A DNA stretch of 64,000 nucleotides from Lumbricus terrestris (taxonomy: Eukaryota > Annelida > Clitellata > Crassiclitellata > Lumbricidae), in assembly GCA_949752735.1 (NCBI GenBank), contig OX457050.1:42101284-42165283 (forward strand). The letters are read 5' to 3'. Position 1 is the first letter of the stretch. Every line of letters starts with the position of its first letter. The position numbers were made by a program, and so were the translations under genes. The notes beneath the pieces were generated by a model. It did no database searches. It was not told the DNA's origin and was given only the letters and a program-made list of their open reading frames with translations. Positions 9,726-22,934 of the stretch are shown piece by piece.

Positions 9726-10585
9726 CTACGTCGGTGGATTCGCTTGTGGAAGAGCTCATGAAAGGAGCCTGCTCAGACTTGCTGCAGGAAGACAGGGACC
9801 GCCTGCAAAAGCTGCTGGAAGAATATTCCGACGAGTTTTCGAAAGGAGGAGATTTGGGCCAAACCGATGCCAGTAAACACCGAATCGACACGGTAGACAC
9901 TGCGCCGGTTCGACAGCCGTTGCACAGGCAACCAGTGTACAAAGCAGTGGTTGATTCGAAGCAGATGCTGTTTGGAAAAATTATCGAACCCGCTACAAGT
10001 GAGAGGGCGGCTAACGTGGTTCTGGCCAAGAAGAAGGACGGTTCAGTACGACTCTGCCGAGATAAGGCTAATCGGTCGCTGGACGCGAAAACTACGAAGT
10101 ACTCACACCCGTTGCCCAGAGTGGATGACTGCCTGGATGTGCATACAGGGCCCTCCTGGTTCAGTACGCTAAATCTTCGAAGCCGCTACCACAGAAGCAG
10201 ACGTAGGAGGTTCGCTCATCCGTTCCTGGGTGGAGAGGTCCGTCGCGTGGCAACGGTTACAAGAAGCGATATTCAACCGGTGGGAGAGGTGCAATTCCTT
10301 CGACCTGCAGCGCCGGAATGGGATCCCTCTGTCGAGGACATGCTCGCACAGATGGACGAGGACCCCTCCGCCAGACGTGCAGAGGAAGACCGGATAGCTG
10401 AACTGACAAGATGGGCGTTATCGTCAGTCACCAGCATGACGCTGTCAAGATTTCTGGACCTTGCCAGCCATCGCTATCCATTCGTCTCAGACATCGTGAT
10501 CGTCGGTATCTATCGTGGTCTCAGCCCGGTCACGAGAAATCTGGAGACTACGGCAAGGATCGAACCAACCCAACGAGAGCCGTAA
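9692..10585 (+). pseudogene. Gypsy-type reverse transcriptase, truncated, joined to unrecognised sequence
   Basis: The first ~170 residues match the N-terminal half of a Gypsy reverse transcriptase: LLEEYSDEFSKGG, KHRIDT, GKIIEPATS, VVLAKKKDGSVRLC, YSHPLPRVDDCLD and WFSTLNLRSRYH. In active enzymes the last motif reads TLDL, where D is catalytic; here it is TLNL. Similarity ends near 10195, before the YxDD motif, and there is no RNase H or integrase. The rest (about residues 168-297) stays open but I do not recognise it; it may be a downstream part of the element joined by an internal deletion, or foreign sequence. No 3' LTR was found. Confidence 0.75.
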
Positions 10586-10624
10586 TAGGGACGATGCAGT
10601 TCCAGATCGCCAAGTGACGATTGT

Positions 10625-10627
<3 letters not shown>

Positions 10628-10660
<33 letters not shown>
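10628..10660 (+). repeat. (AT)n microsatellite
   Basis: About 30 bp of pure AT dinucleotide immediately after the Gypsy relic. Confidence 0.9.
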
Positions 10661-10667
10661 TATTATA

Positions 10668-10990
10668 TCCGCCGTTTATGGGGACTTGCGTACCCAAAAT
10701 TACCTGGCTTATGGGGACTTATATGTTTAAGGGGACTTGACTCAAGTCCCCATAAACCCATTTTCAAAGTTGCTTAGAATGACTAGATTCGTGCTCATTT
10801 AGTGTTTTTGGAAAAAGTCCCCATAAACGATTTTATAAAAATATCGGACTTTTGTAGATTTTGAGTGACCACCACGTTGCGCCACCTATCCCCTATATAT
10901 AGAACTAGTGCATACAGACGGCTCGCCTGGTTTATGAGGACTCGATACCCCAGTGTCAATGGAGTCGCTTATGAGGACTTGACAAGTAGG
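10668..10990. repeat. Repeats of TTTATGGGGACTT in both orientations
   Basis: TTATGGGGACTT or GTTTATGAGGACT occurs several times on the plus strand (10676, 10709, 10730, 10928, 10970), and AAGTCCCCATAAAC on the other strand (10744, 10816). Such clustered inverted short repeats suggest a small non-autonomous element, but I could not fix its ends. Confidence 0.4.
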
Positions 10991-11130
10991 CCACTGACCA
11001 GCAACGACATGGCGCTCGAGATCGGAGGGCCACTTGTTTCCTGTTTCAATTTCTCTCATCCTGATTATTCTAATAGCAATAAAGAGCGTAGGTATTGGAT
11101 TATAAAAACTTGCAGCTAAACAGTGTACAA

Positions 11131-11825
11131 GATCTGACAAAGGTTTAGGCCTCATATATAATTAGCCAAGTCTAAATTAAAGCTTTTCCAAGAGGACTGC
11201 AGTATTCAATCCGAATATAAAAAGAAACATCACCATTCTGGACATGATTGTTAAGCGCCCGACGCCTTTATTTTTAAACGTATATTGCTTTTATTATCTA
11301 ATGTGCATGTATTACCCATGTATTCGTAGCAGTGCGGAAAGGATCCTAAAAATATGTACTTGTCAAGATTTTCGCCAGAAAAACATGACATTCAGGCCAC
11401 AAAATCTTTGCTGACATTTGCAATTTTTTATTTAGGCGAAATACAGGTCCAAGAGACTTTGCCATTATTTTAGTAATATAGGTCTTATACTAATAATATA
11501 CTACCCTTACTACCACTACTACAAATAGCCAAGTAATAAAAATTGCAACAATTTATATGATGCGGTAGCGCAGCACATATGCCGTTACAGGGGCGCCTCG
11601 ACAATCATAAACACACGATAAGCGAAAGACAAGCCAGGTAGGCTTCTCTGACACAGGCAGCCACATATGGCGCCAACAGAGTGCCTCACCATAGACAGAA
11701 ATAATCCAGTATAGGGCCTATCTCTAAATGCAGATTATAATCCAACGCCTCTTCATAAGCGGAAATAGGTCTAATCCAGTGTCCCGTCAGGGGCTTTCGT
11801 GAAGTTGTTGCAACGAGCTAAATAA
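11131..11825. other. No recognisable gene
   Basis: AT-rich sequence without coding similarity. 11560-11810 has short similarities (CCTCTTCATAAGCGGAAATA versus CCTCTCCATAGGCGGATATG at 12200) that hint at an old dispersed repeat. Confidence 0.4.
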
Positions 11826-12115
11826 ATGCACACATACATACGTACATACATACCTACGTACATACATACCTACATACCTACATACATTCACACATTCATA
11901 CATTCATACGTACATACTTTTTACATGCATACATACATACATACATACATACATAAATACATACATACATACATACATACATACATACATACATACATAC
12001 ATACATACATACATACATACATACATACATACATACATACATACATACATACATACATTCATACATACATACATTCATGCACACAATCATGCATGCATAC
12101 ATACATAGGTAGACT
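11826..12115 (+). repeat. (ACAT)n array
   Basis: About 285 bp of ACAT repeat with scattered G/T variants. A (GATT)n tract of about 40 bp follows at 12152. Both strands translate as MYVC- or HTYI-type repeats, which are artefacts. Confidence 0.9.
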
Positions 12116-12151
12116 TTACTGACTGCTCCAATTGGCTGCAAGAAAAAAGTT

Positions 12152-12152
12152 C

Positions 12153-12190
<38 letters not shown>

Positions 12191-12192
12191 CT
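12152..12192 (+). repeat. (GATT)n microsatellite
   Basis: Ten or so GATT units; the same repeat ends a LINE tail at 42010-42025, so this may be the tail of a lost LINE copy. Confidence 0.8.
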
Positions 12193-15160
12193 AACCCCAT
12201 GCCTCTCCATAGGCGGATATGATCTTTTGATTTGGGCATTTAAGCGTCATAATTAACTTAATGAACATGGCATATGAATAGATGGTTGTTATTGGTGTTA
12301 CTTAACGATTAAAAAGAGTTCTATTAATGAACATACGAGTCTACGTCTCTGCGAACCAGTCGGCCGAAGCACTTACATGAATGTAAAACTGGTTTCCACT
12401 AATATGAGTTAACATTATATTATGATTTTAGTAGGCTGCTACGCAATTTGACGTTTCTTCTATTAACGCACAGCTGCCAGTTAATTTCTCTCACTACACT
12501 ATCCTAAATTTGTCTTAGCTATGAATTTCTAAACATTAACAATGGTATGTGTCTGATATGATCACATCAAATTTAGCATGAACTGCAACTTCATGCAGAC
12601 CTACGCTCGTGTTTTTCATCTACCGTTCAATTCAATAACTAACAAATTATAATTGCCGCGCACATCAATATCCATCCACATACAATGATATTTCAGTCGT
12701 AGGGAGGATGAGGAATCAGGACTACACCGCTCTGCTATCATCTAAGATGGTTTAGGCTACTCAAATATTTTATGTGGATAGTAGGTCTACGTAAGCAGTA
12801 AGACTAGCTGTTGTTTTGCTACATTTGTCCGTTCAATACTAGATTGGGATTATATTAATGCAACACGGATTAAAGAGACAATAATAAAAGTTTACATTCA
12901 GTGTAATTATCAACAATTATTAAAATGTATAGACGGTCTAAATAGAACTCCAGATACTAGCTTTTAAAAATAGTTTTTCATTAGGGAGTAATCATGAGGC
13001 TCGTAATAACACACCGCTATTCAGGTAACAAATGTGGCATGTTTCCCACAGTGCTAGTTATATTGTTTAATCTAATGACTTCTATTATATAACAGCGTCG
13101 TTATCACAATATCTAAGATATCAGATGAGACGATGATCGATGTTCATCCGACTTCTCACTCCATTTAATCAATGTGAGAAGGTCCTTGTGAGAAAGGTTC
13201 TTGTACAAAAATGTGGACGAAGAAAATGTGATTATACATCGCTTGACACTCATTCGTTTGAAGAAGGCAACAGTCAAAAAGGACCACCATGACATCTTCT
13301 TCTGATTTAAAGAATTGATCAAACACTAAAATTTCTGACAATACATTTTCATGTCTGCCAAAGTAAGCTGCGGTACAGATTATAGGCTAAATATCTTGTT
13401 TTGTGACTACTTTTTGTCTATTTGCAACAGTTACAAAAAATAGAATGCTTAAAGCTGAAAACTGCTGTAGACTTTAAAGTAATGTCACACGTCTCAAGCG
13501 GTAAATCTACGCATTCTTGAGATTGTGACTCCAGCAACAGAAGACCACGAGATTTGACTTGTGCCAATGCTCTAGCACTGGGCTTTGAAACTTCTGGATT
13601 TCTCCTAAATCTGAGTTGCTCTGTCTACATCCAGATTTGAAGTTAATCGTGCTTTTTGGATGGACCTCTTTGGTCTTGTTTCCAATGAATGCGATTTCTT
13701 TGACAACGACCTAAAACACAAATTTAAATATCACATATTAGAAACGGTAAGTCAAATGTACATGTAGTTGTAGCAATTATTTTGAACTCTTATGCAATTA
13801 TAATTATTATTCTATACGTACATCCAATTAAACCCTATAATTGTAACCACTCGAGCAGGGCAGTGAAAAAAACTCGCCTGCTTGCGTGTACTTAACTCAG
13901 GAACAAACTAACTTTCATAATAAATTTATACAGGGGATATTCTCCGTAAACATAACGCTAAGTTCCAATAGTCATTAATTTTATTGTAACTATTAAACGT
14001 GGAATAACTTTGAAACATAAGAAATAAAGGCGGTTAAAAATGTACAGTCCATTCACCAATGGTTCCATTGTACGCAATTCAATGCAACCACCATTCAAAA
14101 CTGTGTTATTACATTAATTAAGAACCATTAAGTTATGTTTTCATATGTAAATCCACTGGTGATTCATGTAATCCGAAAACCAGCGGTGTTCCGTAACGTT
14201 CTCTTCTCTGCTGTTCATTCTTTACAAACAGTAAACTCAATTTCTCATCCTCTGTTGATCATCACCTATAGGACAACGACATTTAAGAACCCATATATTT
14301 CTTCCCTCAATCACATTCAGATGCTCAAACTCATCTGCGCCACACCATAACCCAGATTTCCACCTCTATGGTCGCCAACCTGTCACACAGCGACCTTTCA
14401 AAGCAGCATTTCTTATTATTGGCTTTCTAGTACCCAAATGGCTTATATAACCCGTTACCATAACGATAGATTCCACAAATTTGCACATGGTTTCAATATG
14501 AAGCCAATATGGTGTTAAAATAGTGTAATCTATTTGGGCCATCGGGTGCAAACCAGATTAAAAGTTTTCCAAAGGTTTTAACATTATGCAGTCAATATGG
14601 ACAATCAGCTGCTAACCATAAAGACACCTACAGAGAGATTGAGATATATGAAAATAAGGGCGTCATACGGTTTTCGCCCATATTTGGGCGAAAACCATAT
14701 GACTCCCATTGTGAGCCCATATTGCTTTGTTATCAGGGTTGCCCTCAGTGGCTGCACCAGCTATGCAATTTCCGCAGAGCACGCCAAGATGGCTTTTGCT
14801 CAGCATTTCAAAGATATTAAATGTAATGAATATATTAATGCTCGAACAAAATTTCTACAGGTTACACGGCAGGTCAAGTGTAAATTAGGCAAGTGAAAAA
14901 TAAACAATGACCTGCCGTGGCCTATAGTAGCACCGTCACTGATTGCTTTGTGCGACCACAACACCCAGCTAATTCACATCTGATATTCGTCGATTGTGCC
15001 AAATACTTAACTACAAGACCACAAGTACAATATCTATATCAATCGTTCAGTTCAAACTCGATCACTGTTAATCCAATGCCATTTTATACAACATCGATTC
15101 CGCTCAGGTAAGATGCATGCAAACAGCCCAGAGCGCTATCGCTAAAATTGTTCTTCAAGT
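12193..15160. other. No recognisable gene
   Basis: AT-rich sequence of about 3 kb. Open frames are short and show no family similarity. The only structure I can point to is a hairpin at 14664-14701. Confidence 0.5.
14664..14701. repeat. 17-bp stem hairpin
   Basis: CATACGGTTTTCGCCCA (14664-14680) pairs with TGGGCGAAAACCATATG (14685-14701) with one mismatch and a 4-nt loop. It may be the centre of a palindromic MITE; flanking arms were not found. Confidence 0.7.
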
Positions 15161-15770
15161 AGGCCTAGAAGTTGGATTGATCAAAATAATTGATGCTCAC
15201 AAAGAAGCTGGATTGATAATTTCAATTATTTGTGGGGTGCTTGACACCTATTACATAGCCATATTGTGACTCGTGAGCAATTTTTATCGACATTAAGCAA
15301 TGGTGTGTATGTTTGGTTTCATAGCTGTAGCCTATTTGTGTGTATATTGTTATCTAACTACATCTCATATTTTTATGCCATGATATTATACAAAAATATT
15401 ATTATACAAAACATGCTTTTTGTTGGTTTGTGATTTTTGTTATTGATCTACGTTTACTTCGCCCCTTTCACTTTTTCTTGCACAGCTTAACGGGCTAGCT
15501 TATATAGCGTGATGAATTTAATTACACATTCAATAGAGACAGAATTCCCTACTAACACACCACCTGGTGAATATAATTATACCTGAAATGCTGTACTACA
15601 TTACAATACTGACCATAATTTTTATATATGACTCACATACAAAACATGCTTTTTGTTTATTCTAAGCAATGTCGTATTATTTAGTCACAATCTCGGACGC
15701 ACTAAGCCTATTTTATGGAATTCGGTAACCTTTTTATTCTTATTCATCATTCATCAGGCAATGGTAGCAG
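15161..15770. other. No gene; two AGCTGGATTGAT units
   Basis: 15165-15220 holds two units of the dispersed GAAGTTGGATTGATCAAAA-type repeat. The remainder is AT-rich with no recognised feature. Confidence 0.4.
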
Positions 15771-15774
15771 GTTG

Positions 15775-16022
15775 AAATGCCGTTGTAGCGTTTTCAGATT
15801 ACCCTCTGCACACTTGATTTGCATAATTTATCGCTTTTATTGCGCTAAAAAATTATCCCGCTTCATATTTTGCTTTGAAGATTTTCATTCTTCGTCTCCC
15901 ACTTCGTGGTTTGTTATCAATATTTTGATCCGCAGAAAAGCCTCGAAGCCGTTTCTTCATGTGACTTTAACGGCGATTAGCCTAGTATTTTAGTTACAAT
16001 TGAAAATATTGATAACAAACTT
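15775..16022. mobile_element. Diverged half-copy of the CCGG-flanked palindromic MITE
   Basis: Shares GTAGCGTTTTCAGATTACCC, GAAGATTTTCATTCTTCGTC, CACTTCGTGGTTTGTTATCA and AATATTGATAACAAAC with the two intact copies at 22935-23832. It is shorter and more diverged, and its terminal repeats have decayed. Confidence 0.65.
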
Positions 16023-16200
16023 GCCTAAATTGGAGCTGGATTGATTAAAATATACTTGCTTAAATTGGAGCTGGATTGATGAAAACATTCTTGCTTAAAA
16101 TGGAGCTGGATGAATACAATAATTGTTACTTAGATAGAAGTTGGATGAAACTAATTTTTTGCCTAAATGGAGGCTGGATTGATGACAATTATAAAGATTC
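16023..16200 (+). repeat. AGCTGGATTGATGAAAA-type units
   Basis: Five consecutive 30-36-bp units with core TGGAGCTGGATTGAT, each ending in AAAATAT/ACATT-like spacer and CTTGCTTAAA. Confidence 0.7.
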
Positions 16201-16413
16201 ATGCTGTCCTGTAATTTAGGGGCCAGGTTGATATAAGCTTTTAGCTTTTTCCGGACTTCCTGTTGCTCAGAGACCATTAAATTTTCTGTATCTACTACTT
16301 GTACACATGTTCTTTTAGTTTCTTTGGCAATAAATAAATAAATAAATAAAACTGGATAATTAGTCCAAGTTTGAGCAAATAATACCTACATAAAATAATA
16401 GGCTATGCGCAGC

Positions 16414-17006
16414 GGTGTCACCACAAATGGTCCAACGAAAACTGGTCCCCAGACAACTGGTCCAAAAAATACTGATTCATCAACAAATAGTTTACGACAA
16501 AATGTTCCATGGGAATTTTTTAGTCGATGGTTTTTGAGGCTGAAATAGAGGCTGGATTAATGAGAAAACGTGTGAGAAATGGAAGCTGGATGAGGGTTCT
16601 TCTACAGGTGAAATAGAAGCTGGACTTATGAACAAAACGCTTGGGAAATAGAAGCTGGATGAAGGTTCTTTTACAAGTGAAATAGGAACTGGATTGATGA
16701 AAAAACGTGTTAAGAAATAGAAACTGGATCAAGGTGCTTTTAGATCTGAAATAGAAGCCGGATGCATGTTGAAATACACGAATGAAAATCATCAATCCAG
16801 CTCCCAATTAGGCTAGAAATCCATGAAAGTCTATTCATAAATCCAGCCTCTATTTCATAAATGAAAAACCTTCATCCACCTTCCATTTCTCAAGCGCTTT
16901 ATCAGTAATCCGGCTTCTATTTCGGTGGACGAGTTGTCGTTGGACCAGTTGTCTGGGGACAAGTTGTCTGGGGACCAGTTGTCGGTGGACCAGTTGTCGT
17001 GGAACC
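16414..17006. mobile_element. Fold-back (Mutator-like) element, copy 2
   Basis: The 9-bp ATGCGCAGC flanks it exactly (16405-16413 and 17007-17015). The left end is GGTGTCACCACAAATGGTCC; the right end, read inward, is GGTTCCACGACAACTGGTCC. Arms consist of ACAACTGGTCCCCAG-type units; the core has GAAATAGAAGCTGGATTGAT units in two orientations. It is the same family as 5561 and 18349, in opposite orientation to 5561 as judged by which end carries GGTGTC. Confidence 0.85.
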
Positions 17007-17164
17007 ATGCGCAGCAAAGGGGGAATTGTAGGCCTACGGTGGTTAATGTCCTAGGCTAAATCGGGGAGGGGAATTGTCCGGGGCATAGGCGCCGAATTGA
17101 GCCGAAGACTGTGAAAAAGTCGGCGCGTGAGCGCGGAAATTTTTTTGACCCTTTTTGGATAGGA

Positions 17165-17282
17165 GAGTTATTGAAATTACCTCTGTTAATAGGTGGAGAC
17201 TTGGTCCTGGTTTCTTAGGGGACGAACTCGCGGCCAAAGGACGATCGCCGAGGTGCACAGCACTGCGCACAATGCGATGGTA
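17165..17282 (-). mobile_element. End fragment of a hAT-like element
   Basis: ATAGGTGGAGACTTGGTCC with GGACGATCGCCGAGGTGCAC is the reverse complement, diverged, of the right end of the hAT element at 50740-50831 (ATAGGCGGAGACCTGGTCC, TGACGATCGCCGAGGCACG). Only this end is present. Confidence 0.6.
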
Positions 17283-17454
17283 GCATAACTTAGGCTGTCA
17301 GTTTAACGAAATTGTTCATTATAGTCGGGGTTTAAAACTTGAAAAGCATCGTTGTCATTGTTTAAAAAAATTCACACTGAAAGAGCGACATTTTAAGATC
17401 TTATCAAATTTTCCTATTTATTCATTGCTTAAAGACATGCCCCGATTTCTGCTT

Positions 17455-17862
17455 ACATGCATGATGTTTTGCACTGGCTTCCAGTCTCGCAGCACATCTT
17501 GCACAGAATAGCAGTAGGCCTAGGCCTACTTGTCTGCGGTCCCTCACTGGTTCCGTTTTACTTATCTGATCTCTGTCGCCCTGTCTCTGACATAGCCTCC
17601 CACCGAGCTTTGCGCTCTTCGGCCAATTGGGAGCTGCTGGTTCCTCGAACCCGCTCTTCTACCAGACAGCATCGAGCCCTCTCGGTTGTTGGCCCGTCCA
17701 CATGGAATGGGCTGCGGCTTGCACTACGCTTACTACCTCGGAATAATTTGCCTGCTTTCTACCAGTTGCTCAAGACCTATCTTTATAGCCGTGGCTGGGC
17801 TGGGAACGCCTCTGAGTACGCTTCTTGAAGAGGCGCTATATAAGTTTTCGAAATGAATGAAT
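17455..17862 (+). mobile_element. LINE 3' end (Jockey/CR1-type), 5'-truncated
   Basis: A 123-residue frame (17457-17828) matches the region after the reverse transcriptase core of non-LTR retrotransposons: LHWLPVSQHILHRIAV, YLSDLCRPVSD, LLVPRTRSSTRQHRALSVVG, PSTWNGLRLALRLLP and FYQLLKTYLYSRG. The 3' tail AACGCCTCTGAGTACGCTTC with GGCGCTATATAAG and a short (GAAT)n follows. Abrupt 5' truncation and a microsatellite tail are typical of LINE insertion by target-primed reverse transcription. Confidence 0.85.
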
Positions 17863-18083
17863 GATTTCAGACTTCAATAAATGTTCCAGATTCCTAATTG
17901 TTTAAAAAATTTGATAACTCTTTGGGTCAAGTACTTCTCTTGGAATCCACACATAAGAAAAGCACAATCTTTGTTAGCATTTGCATCTTGGAGCAATCCA
18001 CACTATTTAAGTCAACAAAGTTTAACTCAAATTTTGCACACGAAATCAAGCAATTCTGTCTACATTAGCCGCTGTTGGGGCGG

Positions 18084-18172
18084 GGGTCCGTAGCTCAGTT
18101 GAGAGAGCGCTAGTCGTTAAACTGAGTCTGAGTGTCATCCACGCGACACGGGTTCAAGCCTCACATAGGGTA
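18084..18172 (+). mobile_element. tRNA-like sequence, probable SINE head
   Basis: TCCGTAGCTCAGTTGAGAGA and GCGC form a good A-box/D-arm, and GGGTTCAAGCCTC (18150-18162) a B box. The middle is longer than a normal anticodon arm and the 5'/3' acceptor halves do not pair, so it is a tRNA pseudogene or SINE head rather than a functional tRNA. Confidence 0.55.
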
Positions 18173-18348
18173 TTAATTTATAAAAGTTAGCTGCCATAGG
18201 CGCTTTGCTGTTGTGTTGTTTGACTCGGGTTCTGCTTTAAAAAAGGATAGCTCCTCCCACTTCTGGCTTGGCCGAACCAGGAGTGATTCAGTACTTAGGC
18301 AATTAGAGTTAAGTTACCGAACCCACTGCTGTAAAGCCGACCTGCGTG

Positions 18349-18890
18349 GGTGTCACTACAACTCGTCTACCGACAACTCGTCTAACGACAAGTGGTCTCC
18401 GGACAATTCGTCTACCACAACTGGTCTACTGACAACTGATCCAGCGCTTGAGAAATGGAAGCTGGCTGAAAGTTTTTACAGAGGAAATGGAGGTTGGATT
18501 GATGAAAATAGCGCATGAGAAATAAAAGCTGGATGAAAGTATTTCTTAATCTGAAATAGAAGCTGGATTGATGAAAAAAACGCTTAAGTAATGAAAGCTG
18601 GATGAGAGTATTTTTTATATCTGAAATGGAAGATGGATTGATGAAAATAACGGGTGAGAAATAGAAGCTGGATGAAGGTATTTTTAGATCTGAAGTAGAA
18701 GCTGGATGCATGTCGAAATACACGAATAAAATAATCAATCCAGCTTCTATTTAGGCTAAAAAACCGTTTTCATAAATCCAGCTTCTATTTCATCAATACT
18801 ATTCGTCTGTAGACCAGTTGTCGTTAGACCAATTGTCCGGAGACGAGTTGTCGGTAGACGAGTTGTCGGTAGACCAGTTGTCGTGGAACC
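18349..18890. mobile_element. Fold-back (Mutator-like) element, copy 3
   Basis: The left end is GGTGTCACTACAACTCGTCT; the right end, read inward, is GGTTCCACGACAACTGGTCT. Compound arms and AGCTGGATTGATGAAAA core as in copies 1 and 2. No 9-bp TSD can be matched, so a flank may have been lost or recombined. Confidence 0.8.
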
Positions 18891-18982
18891 GTGCTATAGT
18901 AAGCCGTATTTCGTATAACCTGTAGGCTAGGCCTACCTGTAATCATTCTGCGGTGTGTCAAATTGAATCATTGAAATAATAA

Positions 18983-18987
18983 ATTAC

Positions 18988-19030
<43 letters not shown>

Positions 19031-19032
19031 TA
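18983..19032 (+). repeat. (ATT)n microsatellite
   Basis: About 50 bp of ATT repeat. Confidence 0.9.
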
Positions 19033-19629
19033 ATAAGCCAATATTAGGACTAACACTGTGGAAATAGTTTGTCATAATTATAGTCTTTCAAATAGTCTTG
19101 ACAATTTACTCAAGCTGATTTGTTAGGCCAGAAAAAAACAATACCCCCTTTTTTGATGCTGGGAAGTTTCTCAGTGAGAAACATTATTGAGCATGTACAA
19201 GAAAAGGAATAAAATTTAATGTAATTAAAATCGTCGCCTTCGTCCAGAGAAAAAATGACGTAAGCGGATCGAATTAGCAGGATTTCGTGTTTCCACGTAT
19301 TCGCTGATCGGTTGAGGACCAATGATGTTCAGACTGCCGGATGGGTAAAAACTGGAATAATAGTATGGTAGACTAACTGAGATTTAAACATCTATAAAAG
19401 ACGGAACGATTGTTATAGATAAGCAATGCCAACAGAGAAATAATCTCTTAAAAGGGCATCTTGCTGGCTGATTTCTACATGGTGGTTCCCATGCATTGGC
19501 GGGTCTCACATGGCCCATTTCTGGTGGTGCTGAGCACTCACGGGCCTCGCAGAGTCGGCGCCCATGCCGGGGGTTTGTCCGGGTTTTTTCCGGGGGTAAT
19601 GTCCTACACTCGATGAGGATGAGCATAAT

Positions 19630-19890
19630 ATATGAATAGAAAAGGAGCAAAAATTGTCATCAATGGTGAAGAGATTGAGCAGTTGCACCAGTTTTGTTAT
19701 CTAAGAAGTCTGATAACAAGAGGACTGCAGGTGTAGGCTACGGTCGATATCAAGATAAGAATAGCAACGAGAAAGGACTCATTTTGGAATAGAGGGGAGC
19801 GGCGAAGAGAACGATTGAAAATGAATCTAAAGAAGAGAATGATTTAAAAAGCCTCGTAAAATTATGGAGCGTGACGCTATAATGGAGCAT
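19630..19890 (+). mobile_element. RTE-type LINE reverse transcriptase fragment, decayed
   Basis: Reading from 19633 gives IVINGEEIEQLHQFCYLRSL, ITRG and after a stop VDIKIRIATRKDSFWNRGER. This matches the region of RTE-like LINE reverse transcriptases that usually reads INGEPLEQV-x-F-x-YLGSLIT…DIK-x-RI. One in-frame stop and further lesions show it is dead. Upstream 19450-19600 is GC-rich and unrecognised. Confidence 0.75.
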
Positions 19891-20451
19891 AAACTAAGGG
19901 AAAGCAGAAGAGGAATTAAGACATACATTCGTCAGCCATAATTCGCCATCCAATCTATCGGGTACACTCGCTCATCATCATATTTATCATGACATCCAGC
20001 ATATAAATCCAATATTAAATTTTAAAACCGCTCCTTTAGATACGCTGCACCAATGCCTTTGAATTAGGTGCCATTTTCAGTCAATCATAAAAACTAGTGT
20101 ACAGTATAATCGCTAGATGACAGAAGCACGAATTAGTAAATCCAAATTCTAATGCATGTTGGCCCGTCACTTTGACAGCCATTATTAAAATTATCGATCT
20201 TTTCTCAACAGAACCTAAACCTCATAAAAAATCTGGTAATCTATCGTTTTAGCATCTAAATTATTCTCCATTAGGCTACATGGGTTTCAGCGTTGGTCGC
20301 AAACAAGATGGATTAACGCAACAAATTCTCACTAAATAGAAAGGAATCAATTAAATTAATATATACTTTAATGGAGGTGATTCGATGAAAAGATTCTTGC
20401 TGAGAACGAAGCTGGATTTATGAGTAAAGTTGCTATTGGAGTAACCGCTGG

Positions 20452-21143
20452 GGTTATTGTTACTGACGTCTCGGTAGGAAGTAAACAGTATGGCGGTCAC
20501 AGATACACGCAGAATAGAACGGCCTCAACTCCGGCGATCGATAGCCCAATGTTTCCGCGCGAAACATTGGGGTCCCGCTTCAGTCAGTGATGTTGTGTGA
20601 AGTAAATAAGTAAGTGATGAAGGTATTTCTAGATCTGAAATAGAAGTCGGATTGATGAAAAAACGCTTAAGTAATAGAAGCTGGATGATGGTATTCTTAT
20701 ATTTGAAATAGAAGCTGGGCTGACGAAAATAACAGGCGAGAAACAGAAGCTGGGTTAATAAAAATAGTATAGCTTAGATTGGAGCAGGATTGATGAAAAT
20801 GTTGATTAAATTAGAGCTGGATGGATAAGGATCTTCTTAATTAAATAAGAGCTGGATTGATTAAAATGTTTCCGATTAAATTGGAGCTGGATTGAGGAAA
20901 AATAATCATTTTTGAAACAGAAGTTGGATTCATAAAACAGCTGATGCAATTGAAAAAGCTGGACTTTTACTTACTTACTTATTTTTGCCTGCTGTCTTAT
21001 TGCACACTTGCCGTGTCTTTTGACCATTGACCATTAAGCGGAAACATTGGGCTATCGATCGCCGGAGTTGAGACCGCTCTATTCTGCGTGTATCTGCTAC
21101 CGCCATACTGTTTACTTCCTACCGAGACGTCAGTAACAATAAC
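20452..21143. mobile_element. MITE with ~106-bp terminal inverted repeats
   Basis: The left arm 20452-20558 starts GGTTATTGTTACTGACGTCT and includes GGCGATCGATAGCCCAATGT. The right arm 21038-21143 is its near-exact reverse complement, ending GTAACAATAACC. Between them are AGCTGGATTGATGAAAA units. No transposase and no clean TSD (CCGCTGGG left, CGCTTTGG right are only similar). The arms contain TGACGTC, a half-CRE-like word. Confidence 0.8.
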
Positions 21144-21679
21144 CGCTTTGGTCTAAATTAGCAAAAGACTGATGGTAAAGATTTCTTGCATGTAAATAAA
21201 CAGAGTAGTTGGATTGATAACAATTCTTGGTTAAATAGTTGCTTAAATAATGACAAAATGATTGTTTTTAACAGAAATTGGATTGATGAAATGTTTGTCT
21301 ATTAAAATCAATGGCAGCTCGACTGATGAAAGTTATCATGGATTGGTAAGATGTTACTTGCCAGAGCCATGCTTAGCATTTAGCAACTTAAACTACGAGA
21401 CAATAGCAGATGGATTGATAGAAATAATTGGCTGCATTGAATAATAAAATATTTGACTGCTGAAACAACATAACAGATCACCCAAATTTGTACATTTCAG
21501 GTTTGGCCATAAGTCTATATAAAAGTAAATTATCAGTTACATATTGGATAAATAATGTATTAAGGAACTAAGTTCAGTTTAATGAACTAAACACATAAAT
21601 AAAACACTAATTTAAATAATTTGAATACATGCATAAATATACTAAACTAATACACTGTATAGTAAACTTAATGCTCATC

Positions 21680-22930
<1,251 letters not shown>

Positions 22931-22934
22931 CCGG

